Shown here in pieces: positions 34,167-42,187 of a DNA stretch of 64,000 bases. The notes under the pieces are model-generated. The model searched no databases. It saw only the letters and a program-made list of their open reading frames with translations, and was not told the DNA's origin. A program made the translations under genes and the position numbers. This stretch comes from Actinomycetota bacterium. GTDB lineage: Bacteria > Actinomycetota > Actinomycetes > Nanopelagicales > Nanopelagicaceae. The stretch lies in assembly GCA_009698615.1 (NCBI GenBank), contig WLPU01000003.1, positions 51,566 to 115,565 of the forward strand. Reading direction: 5' to 3'. Position 1 is the stretch's first letter, and the number at the start of each line of letters is the position of its first letter.

Positions 34167-35140
34167 TGGATAATTTTGCACTTAAGGTTGAAGACCTCGT
34201 TGTCTACTTAGATGATTTGATTGCAGTTCGGGGCGTTTCCTTTGTCATCAATAAGGGAGAGCGCTGGGGCCTTGTAGGCGAATCTGGAGCCGGCAAGAGT
34301 CTCACAGCCCTGGCAATCATGGGGCTTTTACAAGATGGCTGGAAAACATCTGGCGCCGTGCTGCATGATGGAATGAATTTGCTACAGGCGTCGGATAAGA
34401 CTCTCTCAGCGCGCCGTGGCCGCACCATGTCGATGGTTTTTCAGGATCCCACCACTGCGCTTAATCCTGTAGCAAAGGTTGGCAAACAAATTACATGGAT
34501 TCTTCGACATCACATGCATGTTACCCAGAAGGATGCATACGAACAGTCGCTGGTCTTGCTGAACAAAATGAATTTGCCACGCCCAGAATCGATCATGGAT
34601 TCATACCCACATCAGCTCTCTGGTGGCCAAAGACAACGAATCATGATTGCAATGGCACTCGCCTGTTATCCAGAATTGATTATTGCCGATGAACCAACGA
34701 CAGCACTCGATGTCACAGTTCAAAAGCAGGTTCTACGGCTGCTCGATGCTGCAGTAACTGAGCGAAATTGCGGACTGTTGCTCATCACGCACGATTTGCC
34801 TGTTATTGCAGCAATGTGTGAGAACGTCGCAGTTATGTACGGCGGGCGGATTGTTGAAACTGGAAAAATTTCGGATGTGTTTACTAATCCAAGGCACCCA
34901 TATACAAAGGGACTTCTTGCGTCGCAACCCACATTAGATAACATCGATTTGGATGGAGGAACTCGGCTTCCTTCAATTCGCGGCTCAGTACCACCGTTGT
35001 ATGCGATGCCAGATGGATGCGCATTTGCCGAGCGCTGCGACTTTGCTACGCAGAAATGTAAAGAGCTTCCAGAATTAGATAATCAGATTCAGCAAGTTGC
35101 TTGCTGGAATCCCGTCGCCGAAGCACGGAAGGGAGCGTGA
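34166..35140 (+). CDS. Peptide ABC transporter ATPase, DppD/OppD type
   Basis: 324 aa. Walker A GESGAGKSLT near residue 38, Q-loop in MVFQDPTTALNP, signature LSGGQRQR, Walker B LIIADEPTTALD and switch His in LLITHDLP. The C-terminal oligopeptide domain is present with its cysteine-rich part (DGCAFAERCDFATQKC). Couples ATP hydrolysis to import by the two permeases encoded just upstream. Confidence 0.92.
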   Translation: MDNFALKVEDLVVYLDDLIAVRGVSFVINKGERWGLVGESGAGKSLTALAIMGLLQDGWKTSGAVLHDGMNLLQASDKTLSARRGRTMSMVFQDPTTALNPVAKVGKQITWILRHHMHVTQKDAYEQSLVLLNKMNLPRPESIMDSYPHQLSGGQRQRIMIAMALACYPELIIADEPTTALDVTVQKQVLRLLDAAVTERNCGLLLITHDLPVIAAMCENVAVMYGGRIVETGKISDVFTNPRHPYTKGLLASQPTLDNIDLDGGTRLPSIRGSVPPLYAMPDGCAFAERCDFATQKCKELPELDNQIQQVACWNPVAEARKGA

Positions 35141-35141
35141 T

Positions 35142-35978
35142 GTGGCAATGAGTACCTCACAGACTCCAATCATTCAAACTGTAGGCGCTTGTCAAGAATA
35201 CAAATTACCTAGGACCTCTCTCTTTGGGCAGCGTCCTGTATTGCATGCCTTGAAAGAAGTGGATTTTTATGCAATGGAAGGTGAGTCTGTTGGAATTGTT
35301 GGCGAGTCCGGAGCAGGTAAGTCCACACTCACCAGAATATTGGTGGGGATGGAGAAGCCAACTGCCGGTTCATTCAAATTTAAGGATCGCGATGTTTGGA
35401 GTTCAGACGAGGAGTTTAAGCTCGAATTTCGTCGCTCCGTACAGATGGTTTTACAAAACCCTCGAAGCTCATTTGACCCACGTATGACAATCGCCCAATC
35501 TCTCTTGCAACCTTTGAAGGGTTTAAAGATTGGGGGAGATCACCAAGCACGCATCCGCCAAGTGCTAGATCAAGTTGGCCTTGGTAAAGATTCACTGAAG
35601 AAATACCCTTACGAGTTCTCGGGTGGGCAGCTCCAACGCGTCGCGATTGCACGGGCTCTAATACCTGACCCAAAGATTCTCATCGCTGATGAGCCGGTAT
35701 CGGCCCTGGATGTTTCCATTCAAGCACAGGTTTTGAACCTACTGAATGACTTAGTAAAAGACCTAAATCTCACCTTGATTCTTATCACTCATGACCTTTC
35801 AGTTGTTTCCTATGTTACTTCTCGCGTTGCAATAATGGTCGATGGCAAAATTGTAGAAACGGGATCGCCTAAATCTCTCTTCCAAAATCCACAATCGGCA
35901 ATTGCTAAGAGTTTTGTGGACTCAGTGCTTACTGTTGGCAAAGGAATTGAAGGCGAATCTTTATTTGAAAATGTGTAA
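35142..35978 (+). CDS. Peptide ABC transporter ATPase, DppF/OppF type
   Basis: 278 aa. Walker A GESGAGKSTLT, Q-loop MVLQNPRSSFDPRM, signature FSGGQLQR, Walker B ILIADEPVSALD and switch His in LILITHDLS. It lacks the C-terminal oligopeptide domain of OppF, so it is shorter than usual. The frame opens upstream inside the DppD gene; GGGAG with 6-nt spacing supports the GTG at 35142, with ATG 35148 as alternative. Last gene of the operon, converging with the TIM-barrel gene 2 bp away. Confidence 0.9.
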   Translation: MAMSTSQTPIIQTVGACQEYKLPRTSLFGQRPVLHALKEVDFYAMEGESVGIVGESGAGKSTLTRILVGMEKPTAGSFKFKDRDVWSSDEEFKLEFRRSVQMVLQNPRSSFDPRMTIAQSLLQPLKGLKIGGDHQARIRQVLDQVGLGKDSLKKYPYEFSGGQLQRVAIARALIPDPKILIADEPVSALDVSIQAQVLNLLNDLVKDLNLTLILITHDLSVVSYVTSRVAIMVDGKIVETGSPKSLFQNPQSAIAKSFVDSVLTVGKGIEGESLFENV

Positions 35979-35980
35979 CC

Positions 35981-37183
35981 TCACTGCGATAGGGCTTCTT
36001 TGATCCAAGTGAGGTCTCGCGGACGCATTGCATCTAAAAGGTAGAAGTCAATATCTGATAAACCGCATTTTCGAAGGGTCGCAACTTTTTCCTTAAGGAA
36101 CTCCGCACTTTGATTGTCTGGGTATGTCGGGCGCACGATCGCGATGATCTCGCCGCCAACTTCCTCGTTGTAGTGCTTGGCAATCTCTCCTACTTGCTGG
36201 GCGGTTGATCGATAAATTAGAGGCTCGTAAACGTCTACAACCTTCCGCACTTTTCCGTTATCGATCCCGACGAGCCAACTTAAATCTAACGGCGTAGAAC
36301 TCTGACTATCAATCAAGGGGGCTTGGTCAATTATTCGCGTGGACACATTGGATTTATGTGCGATTTTTGTGACATCGTTATAGAGTGATGAAACTGTGCT
36401 TTCTCGGGCACTCAAGTAATCAAGGATCTCAGGCCCGAGAATGTTGGCGAGCTGATCTCGGGTAACAGGTTTTCCTAACCATGGATCGTGATCGTCAATA
36501 AAGGGCTTGAGCGCGCCAGTTACTTTTGACTTCAGTGCCAATGCATCTCCACCAGCACCTGCAAATTGTTGAATGCAGGCTGGGCAAAAACACAGTGAGA
36601 ACAGGAATTCTGTTGTAGGGCTAAGTTCCATAAAAAAACGCTCATGATGTTCGCCATGCTTAGCCCCATGAAAGTGAAGTGATTCGATAGCTAAGGATGA
36701 AATTCCACGAGAACATAGATCAGCACTGAGCCCTCGGACATAAGCGGCTACCGCAGGATTGGAAGGGCACAACTCTGAAAGGAAATGGTTGCCATAGACA
36801 TTTGTCACTGTGGCCTCAGGGTGTTGCATCCCGAGAGCTGAATTATGGAGAAAAACCGCCCAAGCATTGATATCGAAGTGCACATCTTTGGCCGTAGCAA
36901 TTACTGACTCCAGCATGTGGCTATCAAGCAAGTGATCTTGCTCGTGTGGCTTAAGTGCGCCTTGGTCGTACTTGCTGAAATCAGGGTTGTAATAGTGAAA
37001 TCCGTCGGAGAGATATTCGAGTTGAGGGCCTTGACGAAGTAAAAAATCGCGACTGGCATGGTAGTTGAGAGCTAGATTAATACCTGTAAAACCTACTTGT
37101 TGAAGTTCGGGAATAACTTCTTGAGGGCTTTGGCGAAAGAAAGTATAAGGAAAAGTGAAGGCATGAGATCTCGGGGATCTCAT
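35981..37183 (-). CDS. Uncharacterised TIM-barrel/glycosyl-hydrolase-like protein
   Basis: 400 aa with no sure family. The start HAFTFPYTFFRQSPQEVIPELQ and repeated 'GFTGINLALNY', 'HFDINAWAVFLHN', 'ISSLAIESLHFHG' strands suggest a beta/alpha barrel like the glycosyl-hydrolase-like groups. A cluster of Cys (SLCFCPACIQQF near residue 200) and several His (HFHGAKHGEHHERF near 168) may bind metal. No signal peptide, so it is cytoplasmic. It overlaps the MalG-type permease by 4 bp (ATGA), so it probably processes the sugar taken up by that transporter. Function not assigned. Confidence 0.55.
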   Translation of the reverse strand: MRSPRSHAFTFPYTFFRQSPQEVIPELQQVGFTGINLALNYHASRDFLLRQGPQLEYLSDGFHYYNPDFSKYDQGALKPHEQDHLLDSHMLESVIATAKDVHFDINAWAVFLHNSALGMQHPEATVTNVYGNHFLSELCPSNPAVAAYVRGLSADLCSRGISSLAIESLHFHGAKHGEHHERFFMELSPTTEFLFSLCFCPACIQQFAGAGGDALALKSKVTGALKPFIDDHDPWLGKPVTRDQLANILGPEILDYLSARESTVSSLYNDVTKIAHKSNVSTRIIDQAPLIDSQSSTPLDLSWLVGIDNGKVRKVVDVYEPLIYRSTAQQVGEIAKHYNEEVGGEIIAIVRPTYPDNQSAEFLKEKVATLRKCGLSDIDFYLLDAMRPRDLTWIKEALSQ

Positions 37184-38028
37184 TTCACGCTACCAGCGGT
37201 AAGTCCGCTGACCAGGTATTTTTCAATGGAGATGAAGAGGATAACCACCGGAATAATTGCAATAAGGGATCCGGCAAAGAGGTAATTCCACTTCACTTCA
37301 TAAAGGCCCGTTAACAATGAAAGACCAACGGAGAAGGGCTGCTTCGACGGAGAACTGGCAAGGGTGTAAGCGACCACGAATTCATTCCACGCAGCGATGA
37401 AAGTGAAGATAGCGGTTGTGACAATTCCTGGTAGAGCCAGCGGCAAGCTGATCTTTGTAAAGGTTTGGAAGCGGGAGGCACCATCGATCGATGCAGCTTC
37501 TTCAATCTCAACCGGGATGGACTGGAAGAAGCTAGAAAGAATCCAGACTGAGAACGCCATATTGAAAGATGCGTTAATCAGAATCAATCCGAGGTATGAA
37601 TTGATCAAATGAAGCACCGACATCTCTCGGTAAATACCAATAAGGAGAGTAGTAGGGGAGAACATTTGAGTGACAAGTACCAGGAGCAAGAATGCCGTGC
37701 GGCCACGGAACTTATTGCGGGCGATGTAATAGCCAGCTGGCAGTGAAGCAATAAGGCCGAGGATCATCGTACAAAGAGAGATGATGACGGTGCTTCGGAT
37801 GTACATTCCAAAAGGTAATTCTTGAAAAACCTTAATGAAGTTTCCAAATTCCCATGCCTTAGGTAAGTAGGTAGGAGGAATCTCTGTATTACTAGAATTT
37901 GGCTTCATTGCAGTGGAGAACATGGAAAGATAAGGAAACAAGAACAAAAATGAAACTAGCAAACCAGTTATCGAGAGCACAAAACCCTTGGACCGCTTCT
38001 GCAATTTATGTTTAGCTTTGGGGTTCAT
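37180..38028 (-). CDS. Carbohydrate ABC transporter permease, MalG type
   Basis: 282 aa with six predicted spans. The ATPase-contact EAA loop reads EEAASIDGASRFQTFTKISLPLALPG near residues 176-201. The early segment FSTAMKPNSSNTEIPPTYLP is typical of MalG-type permeases. Overlaps the MalF-type gene by 4 bp upstream and the TIM-barrel-like gene by 4 bp downstream. No ATPase gene for this transporter lies in the window. Confidence 0.9.
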   Translation of the reverse strand: MNPKAKHKLQKRSKGFVLSITGLLVSFLFLFPYLSMFSTAMKPNSSNTEIPPTYLPKAWEFGNFIKVFQELPFGMYIRSTVIISLCTMILGLIASLPAGYYIARNKFRGRTAFLLLVLVTQMFSPTTLLIGIYREMSVLHLINSYLGLILINASFNMAFSVWILSSFFQSIPVEIEEAASIDGASRFQTFTKISLPLALPGIVTTAIFTFIAAWNEFVVAYTLASSPSKQPFSVGLSLLTGLYEVKWNYLFAGSLIAIIPVVILFISIEKYLVSGLTAGSVK

Positions 38029-38948
38029 TTTTTATCCAAATCGCGCCACTTTGAGAGTTTAAGGAAAATCATGATGAGGACAAAAATAACCATGAAGTTA
38101 CCTACTGCTAATGAAGCAGATTGTCCGATATCTTGGTCGCGGAAAGCCACCTTGTATGCAAAAGTAGTTGTGGTATCGGTTTCATAACCAGGTCCACCTT
38201 GTGTCATAACCCAAATGATGGGGAAAGAATTGAAGACATAAACTGAGTTAATAACGGCTGCGACGAGAAATGCTGGACGAAGCAATGGAAAAACAATTGC
38301 CCAGTAGCCCTTCCAAGGCCCCGCTCCATCTACGCGAGCTGCCTCCATGATGTCATGGGGGATAGATTGCAATCCGGCTAAGAGAACATAGGTAGTAAAC
38401 GGAAGCGAAACAGCGATTCCGACAACGAGCAAAACCATAAAACCCGTTTTTGGATCGCTGAGCAAGTCCACAGGCTCTTTAATAATGTGTAAATCTTGCA
38501 AGACTAAGTTAAAAACGCCGTAGTAGCCGTTAAGGATCCACTTCCATGACGTTGAAGTGATGACTAGAGATGCAGCCCAAGGGACAATTACCGAATATCG
38601 AAGAAACTTCTGTCCAATAAATTTTGCATTGAGCAGCTGGGCTAATGGCAGGGAAATCGCCATGGTCGCAGCGACCACTACGACAAGCCAAATTGCTGTT
38701 CTGAAAAGCGTGCCTTTGATGTCGCTGTTATCAAAGAGTGATCGGTAGTTATCTAAGCCGGCCCACCCTTTAAGAAGGCCACTGATATCCACGCGTCGAA
38801 ACGACATAAGGAAAAGTTCGACGGTTGGCCATAGAACAAAACCAACGATGAGAAAGAGTGCGGTCCCGAGCCATGGGAGGGCCTGCAAAGGCGTGTCATT
38901 TGCTCCGACCTTCTTGCTCAAAAGAAATCGCCCCCTAAGAATGTTCAC
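38025..38948 (-). CDS. Carbohydrate ABC transporter permease, MalF type
   Basis: 307 aa. The EAA loop EAARVDGAGPWKGYWAIVFPLLRP and the segment VIWVMTQGGPGYETDTTTTFAYKVAF are standard for MalF/UgpA-type permeases. The listed start is GTG at 38948; a TTG at 38921 with AGGGGG nine bases before it is an equally good alternative. It follows the binding-protein gene after a 176-bp gap that holds a strong hairpin. Confidence 0.9.
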   Translation of the reverse strand: MNILRGRFLLSKKVGANDTPLQALPWLGTALFLIVGFVLWPTVELFLMSFRRVDISGLLKGWAGLDNYRSLFDNSDIKGTLFRTAIWLVVVVAATMAISLPLAQLLNAKFIGQKFLRYSVIVPWAASLVITSTSWKWILNGYYGVFNLVLQDLHIIKEPVDLLSDPKTGFMVLLVVGIAVSLPFTTYVLLAGLQSIPHDIMEAARVDGAGPWKGYWAIVFPLLRPAFLVAAVINSVYVFNSFPIIWVMTQGGPGYETDTTTTFAYKVAFRDQDIGQSASLAVGNFMVIFVLIMIFLKLSKWRDLDKK

Positions 38949-39036
38949 AAATCATAGACGTATCACTCGGTAGATCAAATATTAAAATTTTTTTAAATTA
39001 GCCAAATTGGTTTTGATTAAAGTTTCAAGAAGAGGA

Positions 39037-39068
39037 GGCTGGAAGTGCAGGATCTGCACTTCCGAGCC
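39037..39068 (-). other. Strong hairpin between sugar-binding protein and MalF-type gene
   Basis: GGAAGTGCAG-GAT-CTGCACTTCC (39041-39063) is a perfect 10-bp stem with a 3-nt loop, extended by GGCT/AGCC with one bulged base. Read on the minus strand it lies after the binding-protein stop. There is no clean U-tract, so partial attenuation or mRNA protection is likelier than full termination. Confidence 0.6.
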
Positions 39069-39124
39069 CCCTCCCTTCTCAAACTATTTATCGCTTAATG
39101 AATGCGACAAATTGTGAAGAAGTG

Positions 39125-40372
39125 TTAGGCGTTAGCCTTATCGCACTTCTTCTGGATGTCTTGCAGCGCCTTTGTTGGGTTCGACATAGCGTTTGCCATC
39201 GAAGGAATAATCGCTGACTTACATGTTGACCAAGAACCAATAGTTCCTGGGTAGAAGATTGCCTTAGGCAATAGGTCAATGTATGGCCCAATGATTGGAT
39301 CCTTGGCAGCAATTGCGCCAGCAGACTTAGTGGCCGGAATAAATCCACCAGCTGCTTTTAGGAATCCTTGGTAGTTCTCTGCAACAAATAGGAAGTCCAA
39401 GAACTTCTTGATTTCTGCAGAGTGACCATTGGCCTTGTAGCCCTTGAAGTAATCCTGGACTCCGAGTGTTACGTCAGATTGTCCAGTGTTGTGAGGGAAT
39501 GGTGCTGCGCCCCATTTGATTGCAGCTCCACCATTCTTGCTCAACCAGTCAGGAAGGAATACTCCACCGTCAACCATTGCAATCTTGCCCTTAGCAAAGA
39601 GCGTCCATGCGCAGTCGGTACGGTTACAAGTTCCTGGATTTGGCTGTGTGTACTTAAGGCCAACCATCTTGCGAAGGAAGTTAAGTGCACCCAAGTATTG
39701 TGGTGTGTTAATGGTGTACTTGTTTGTCTTAGTGTCATACAAACGTGCACCATTTCCGCCGCCCCATACTGTGAACTCTGCTTGGGCTTCTTCAACGCCA
39801 AGTGGGAGACCTAGTGGGTAGACAGTTGGGTACTTTGCCTTAATCTTTTTGGAAGCAGCAAGCAAGTCATCCCATGTAGCTGGAGGAGTTGCAACGCCGG
39901 CACCCTTAAGAATGTCTTTGTTGTAGAAGAATGCGCGAGCTGATGCAAGGTCTGGAACTGCATAAGCAACACCCTTGTACTCAGAGTTAGTCATAAATGC
40001 AGGAATGATGTCAGCAAGAGTTGCAGCGCTAACAATGTCAGTTGCCTTGTAAAGCAAACCTGCAGCAGCTTCACCTGAGAACTCGTCGTTGTTAACGATG
40101 TCTGGTGACTGTCCTGATGCAATAAGAGTCTTTACCTTGGTACCGATTTCTGGCCATGCAACAACATCGAGGTCAACCTTGATGCCAGCATTTGCTGCTT
40201 CAAAGCGCTTGATGAGGTCTGTGTAATAAGGAGTCATAGCATCTGTATAAGAAGCCATAACTAACTTGATATGTGTATCTGCAGCTTGTGCAGGTGCTGC
40301 AGTTACAGCAAGGCTGGTAGCCAAGCCGAGGGCTGCAATCGCCGCGACGCGGCGGGTGCTGATTTTTCTCAT
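39125..40372 (-). CDS. Carbohydrate ABC transporter substrate-binding protein (SBP family 1)
   Basis: 415 aa exported protein. Signal peptide: MRKISTRRV, hydrophobic AAIAALGLATSLAVTAAP, then AQAAD cleavage. The mature part has the family 1 layout, for example SGQSPDIVNNDEFSGEAAAGLLY near residue 82 and GKIAMVDGGVFLP. GGAG 8 nt before the ATG marks the start. Upstream is a candidate IclR-type operator. Ligand unknown; sugars or polyols are usual. Confidence 0.88.
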   Translation of the reverse strand: MRKISTRRVAAIAALGLATSLAVTAAPAQAADTHIKLVMASYTDAMTPYYTDLIKRFEAANAGIKVDLDVVAWPEIGTKVKTLIASGQSPDIVNNDEFSGEAAAGLLYKATDIVSAATLADIIPAFMTNSEYKGVAYAVPDLASARAFFYNKDILKGAGVATPPATWDDLLAASKKIKAKYPTVYPLGLPLGVEEAQAEFTVWGGGNGARLYDTKTNKYTINTPQYLGALNFLRKMVGLKYTQPNPGTCNRTDCAWTLFAKGKIAMVDGGVFLPDWLSKNGGAAIKWGAAPFPHNTGQSDVTLGVQDYFKGYKANGHSAEIKKFLDFLFVAENYQGFLKAAGGFIPATKSAGAIAAKDPIIGPYIDLLPKAIFYPGTIGSWSTCKSAIIPSMANAMSNPTKALQDIQKKCDKANA

Positions 40373-40478
40373 CTACTAGTCTCCTTACTCGGCCATAGGC
40401 CAAGTGATTGTGGGTGGTTCACCTCACCATGACAGGCGCCCTACGGGCAAGGAAGATTGGGTCACTTTTTGGTAAAGA

Positions 40479-40493
40479 TTTCGCAATCCGAAA
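40479..40493. promoter_or_regulatory. Candidate IclR-type operator before the sugar ABC operon
   Basis: TTTCGCAATCCGAAA, with arms TTTCG/CGAAA, resembles the three sites near the IclR gene. It is enclosed by a wider inverted repeat TTTGGTAA/TTACCAAA (40468-40503) whose right arm includes the SDR stop codon. It lies about 107 bp upstream of the binding-protein start. Confidence 0.5.
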
Positions 40494-40495
40494 AA

Positions 40496-41281
40496 TTACC
40501 AAATGCTCCAACCGCCATCGATAGTGAGGTTTTGCCCAGTCATATATTTCGATCCAACGGAGGCTAGAAAGACCGCTGCCGCAGAAATGTCATCGGGACC
40601 GCCCAAACGACGCATTGGTACCGCGTCATAGAAGGCATTGAGCATTTCCTGGCTCCCAGCCCCAGCCTTTTCATTCATTTCTGACCCCGCAAAGCCACCC
40701 GGTGACAGGGTGTTGATTGTGGTGCCATGCATGGCAAGGCGAGGGGCGAGATAGTGGGTGATTCCGTGGACGGCATGTTTGCTCGCGAAATAAGGAGCGA
40801 TATCCCAATCCATTCCTGGATATAGAGCAGGGTTTCCGCCCATGCCTCCGTAGACCGAACCAATATTAATAATGCGCCCGAATCCTCGTTCCATCATCGA
40901 TGGTGCAAAAACTTGGCAGAGTCGAAATGGCGCATCTACGTTGACGGCAAAAGTATTTCTCCATTTCTCCATAGAGATACTTTGCCAAGGTCCATATTCT
41001 GAAGCACCAGCGTTGTTGCACAGAACATCGACTCGTCCGGCGCCCTTTGCAATCTTTGCGATGCCTTCTTCATTGGTGATGTCGGCTGCAATTAAAACGG
41101 AATCCTTCTTGTGCTCTGACTTAATGAGCGCGGCGGTTCGCTCGAGTGCATCAAGGCGCCGCCCAACCAAAATGACATCAGCGCCAGCTTCAGCAAAGCC
41201 AAGAGCGATTTGTCGTCCGATTCCAGAACCAGAACCAGTGACAAGCGCTCGCGAACTTTCGAGTGAGAGAGATTTCAGCAT
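40496..41281 (-). CDS. Short-chain dehydrogenase/reductase (SDR)
   Basis: 261 aa. NAD(P) motif TGSGSGIG, CNNAGAS, catalytic YFASK and the usual ending TGQNLTIDGGWSIW. AAAGG lies 8 nt before the ATG. It sits upstream of the sugar-binding-protein gene on the same strand and is divergent from another SDR with an almost identical ending (TIW), suggesting a duplicated pair. Probably a sugar or polyol dehydrogenase for the imported substrate. Confidence 0.85.
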   Translation of the reverse strand: MLKSLSLESSRALVTGSGSGIGRQIALGFAEAGADVILVGRRLDALERTAALIKSEHKKDSVLIAADITNEEGIAKIAKGAGRVDVLCNNAGASEYGPWQSISMEKWRNTFAVNVDAPFRLCQVFAPSMMERGFGRIINIGSVYGGMGGNPALYPGMDWDIAPYFASKHAVHGITHYLAPRLAMHGTTINTLSPGGFAGSEMNEKAGAGSQEMLNAFYDAVPMRRLGGPDDISAAAVFLASVGSKYMTGQNLTIDGGWSIW

Positions 41282-41317
41282 GCGGAATACCTTTCGATGT
41301 GATGGGACTAAATGCAG

Positions 41318-41337
41318 AGTAGGGGATAGTCCCTACT
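41318..41337. promoter_or_regulatory. Inverted repeat between divergent SDR genes (candidate operator)
   Basis: AGTAGGG-GATAGT-CCCTACT is an inverted repeat with 7-bp arms and a 6-nt spacer, in the 116-bp gap between divergent SDRs. The position suits an operator controlling both directions. Its sequence is unlike the IclR-type sites, so a different regulator would be involved. Confidence 0.5.
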
Positions 41338-41397
41338 ATGAAAAGGTGCTCCGATAAGTTTTACTAACAGGTGAGAAATCTATTAACGGAGGCATAA

Positions 41398-42180
41398 ATG
41401 AGCATTGCTAAAGATTTTGACCTAACCGGGAAACGCGCACTTGTGACTGGAGGCAGCGATGGGTTGGGTAGACAATTTACTGAAGCCCTTCTTGACGCAG
41501 GCGCAAGTGTTGTCATTAGTAGTCGTCGCCAGGATGCGTTAGATCAAGCGGTCAGTGAGATGTCGAAAAAGTATAAGAATATTTCGGCAGCCCAATGCGA
41601 TGTTCGCGAGCAAAGTGATGTCGATGCCTTGGCAGAAAAAATTGGCGATATTGATATCTTGGTGAATAACGCTGGTTTGGCTCATAGGGCGGCTTGGGAT
41701 GTTGAGCAGTCAGAAGATTGGCGCAAAATCATGGCCCTCAATCTTGAAGCGCCTTTCTGGTTGGCGCAAAAATTTATGCCTTCGATGGTGAAGAAAAAAT
41801 GGGGCAGAGTCATCAATATTTCATCCATTTGTGGAATCTCCATGCTCAACCCAAGACTTTACCCAGGCCTTGGGGCAGATATGCCATCTTATTTTGCAAG
41901 CAAACATGGCTTAGTCGGCTTGACTAAATTCTTAGCCGCTCAAGTGGCCGAATACGGCGTGACTGTCAATGCAATCTGCCCAGGGCTTTTTGATTCACCG
42001 GCAAATCATGAGGTGTTTCAACCAGGACCATTGCTCACATCAGTTTCTGAAGCAACTCCAATGCGCAGAATAGGTGCCGATGGTGAATTACGTACCGCTT
42101 TACTTTATTTAGCTGCTCCCGGTTCATCTTTTGTTACTGGGCAAAGCATTGTCATCGACGGCGGATGGACAATTTGGTAA
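41398..42180 (+). CDS. Short-chain dehydrogenase/reductase (SDR)
   Basis: 260 aa. NAD(P) motif TGGSDGLG, NNAGLAH, catalytic YFASK, and the end TGQSIVIDGGWTIW. Ribosome site GGAGG 6 nt before the ATG. It shares layout with the divergent SDR at 40496, for example LYPGLGADMPSYFASKHGL against LYPGMDWDIAPYFASKHAV. The Gfo/Idh/MocA gene follows after 7 bp, so both probably act on the same polyol or sugar. Confidence 0.85.
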   Translation: MSIAKDFDLTGKRALVTGGSDGLGRQFTEALLDAGASVVISSRRQDALDQAVSEMSKKYKNISAAQCDVREQSDVDALAEKIGDIDILVNNAGLAHRAAWDVEQSEDWRKIMALNLEAPFWLAQKFMPSMVKKKWGRVINISSICGISMLNPRLYPGLGADMPSYFASKHGLVGLTKFLAAQVAEYGVTVNAICPGLFDSPANHEVFQPGPLLTSVSEATPMRRIGADGELRTALLYLAAPGSSFVTGQSIVIDGGWTIW

Positions 42181-42187
42181 AGCAACC

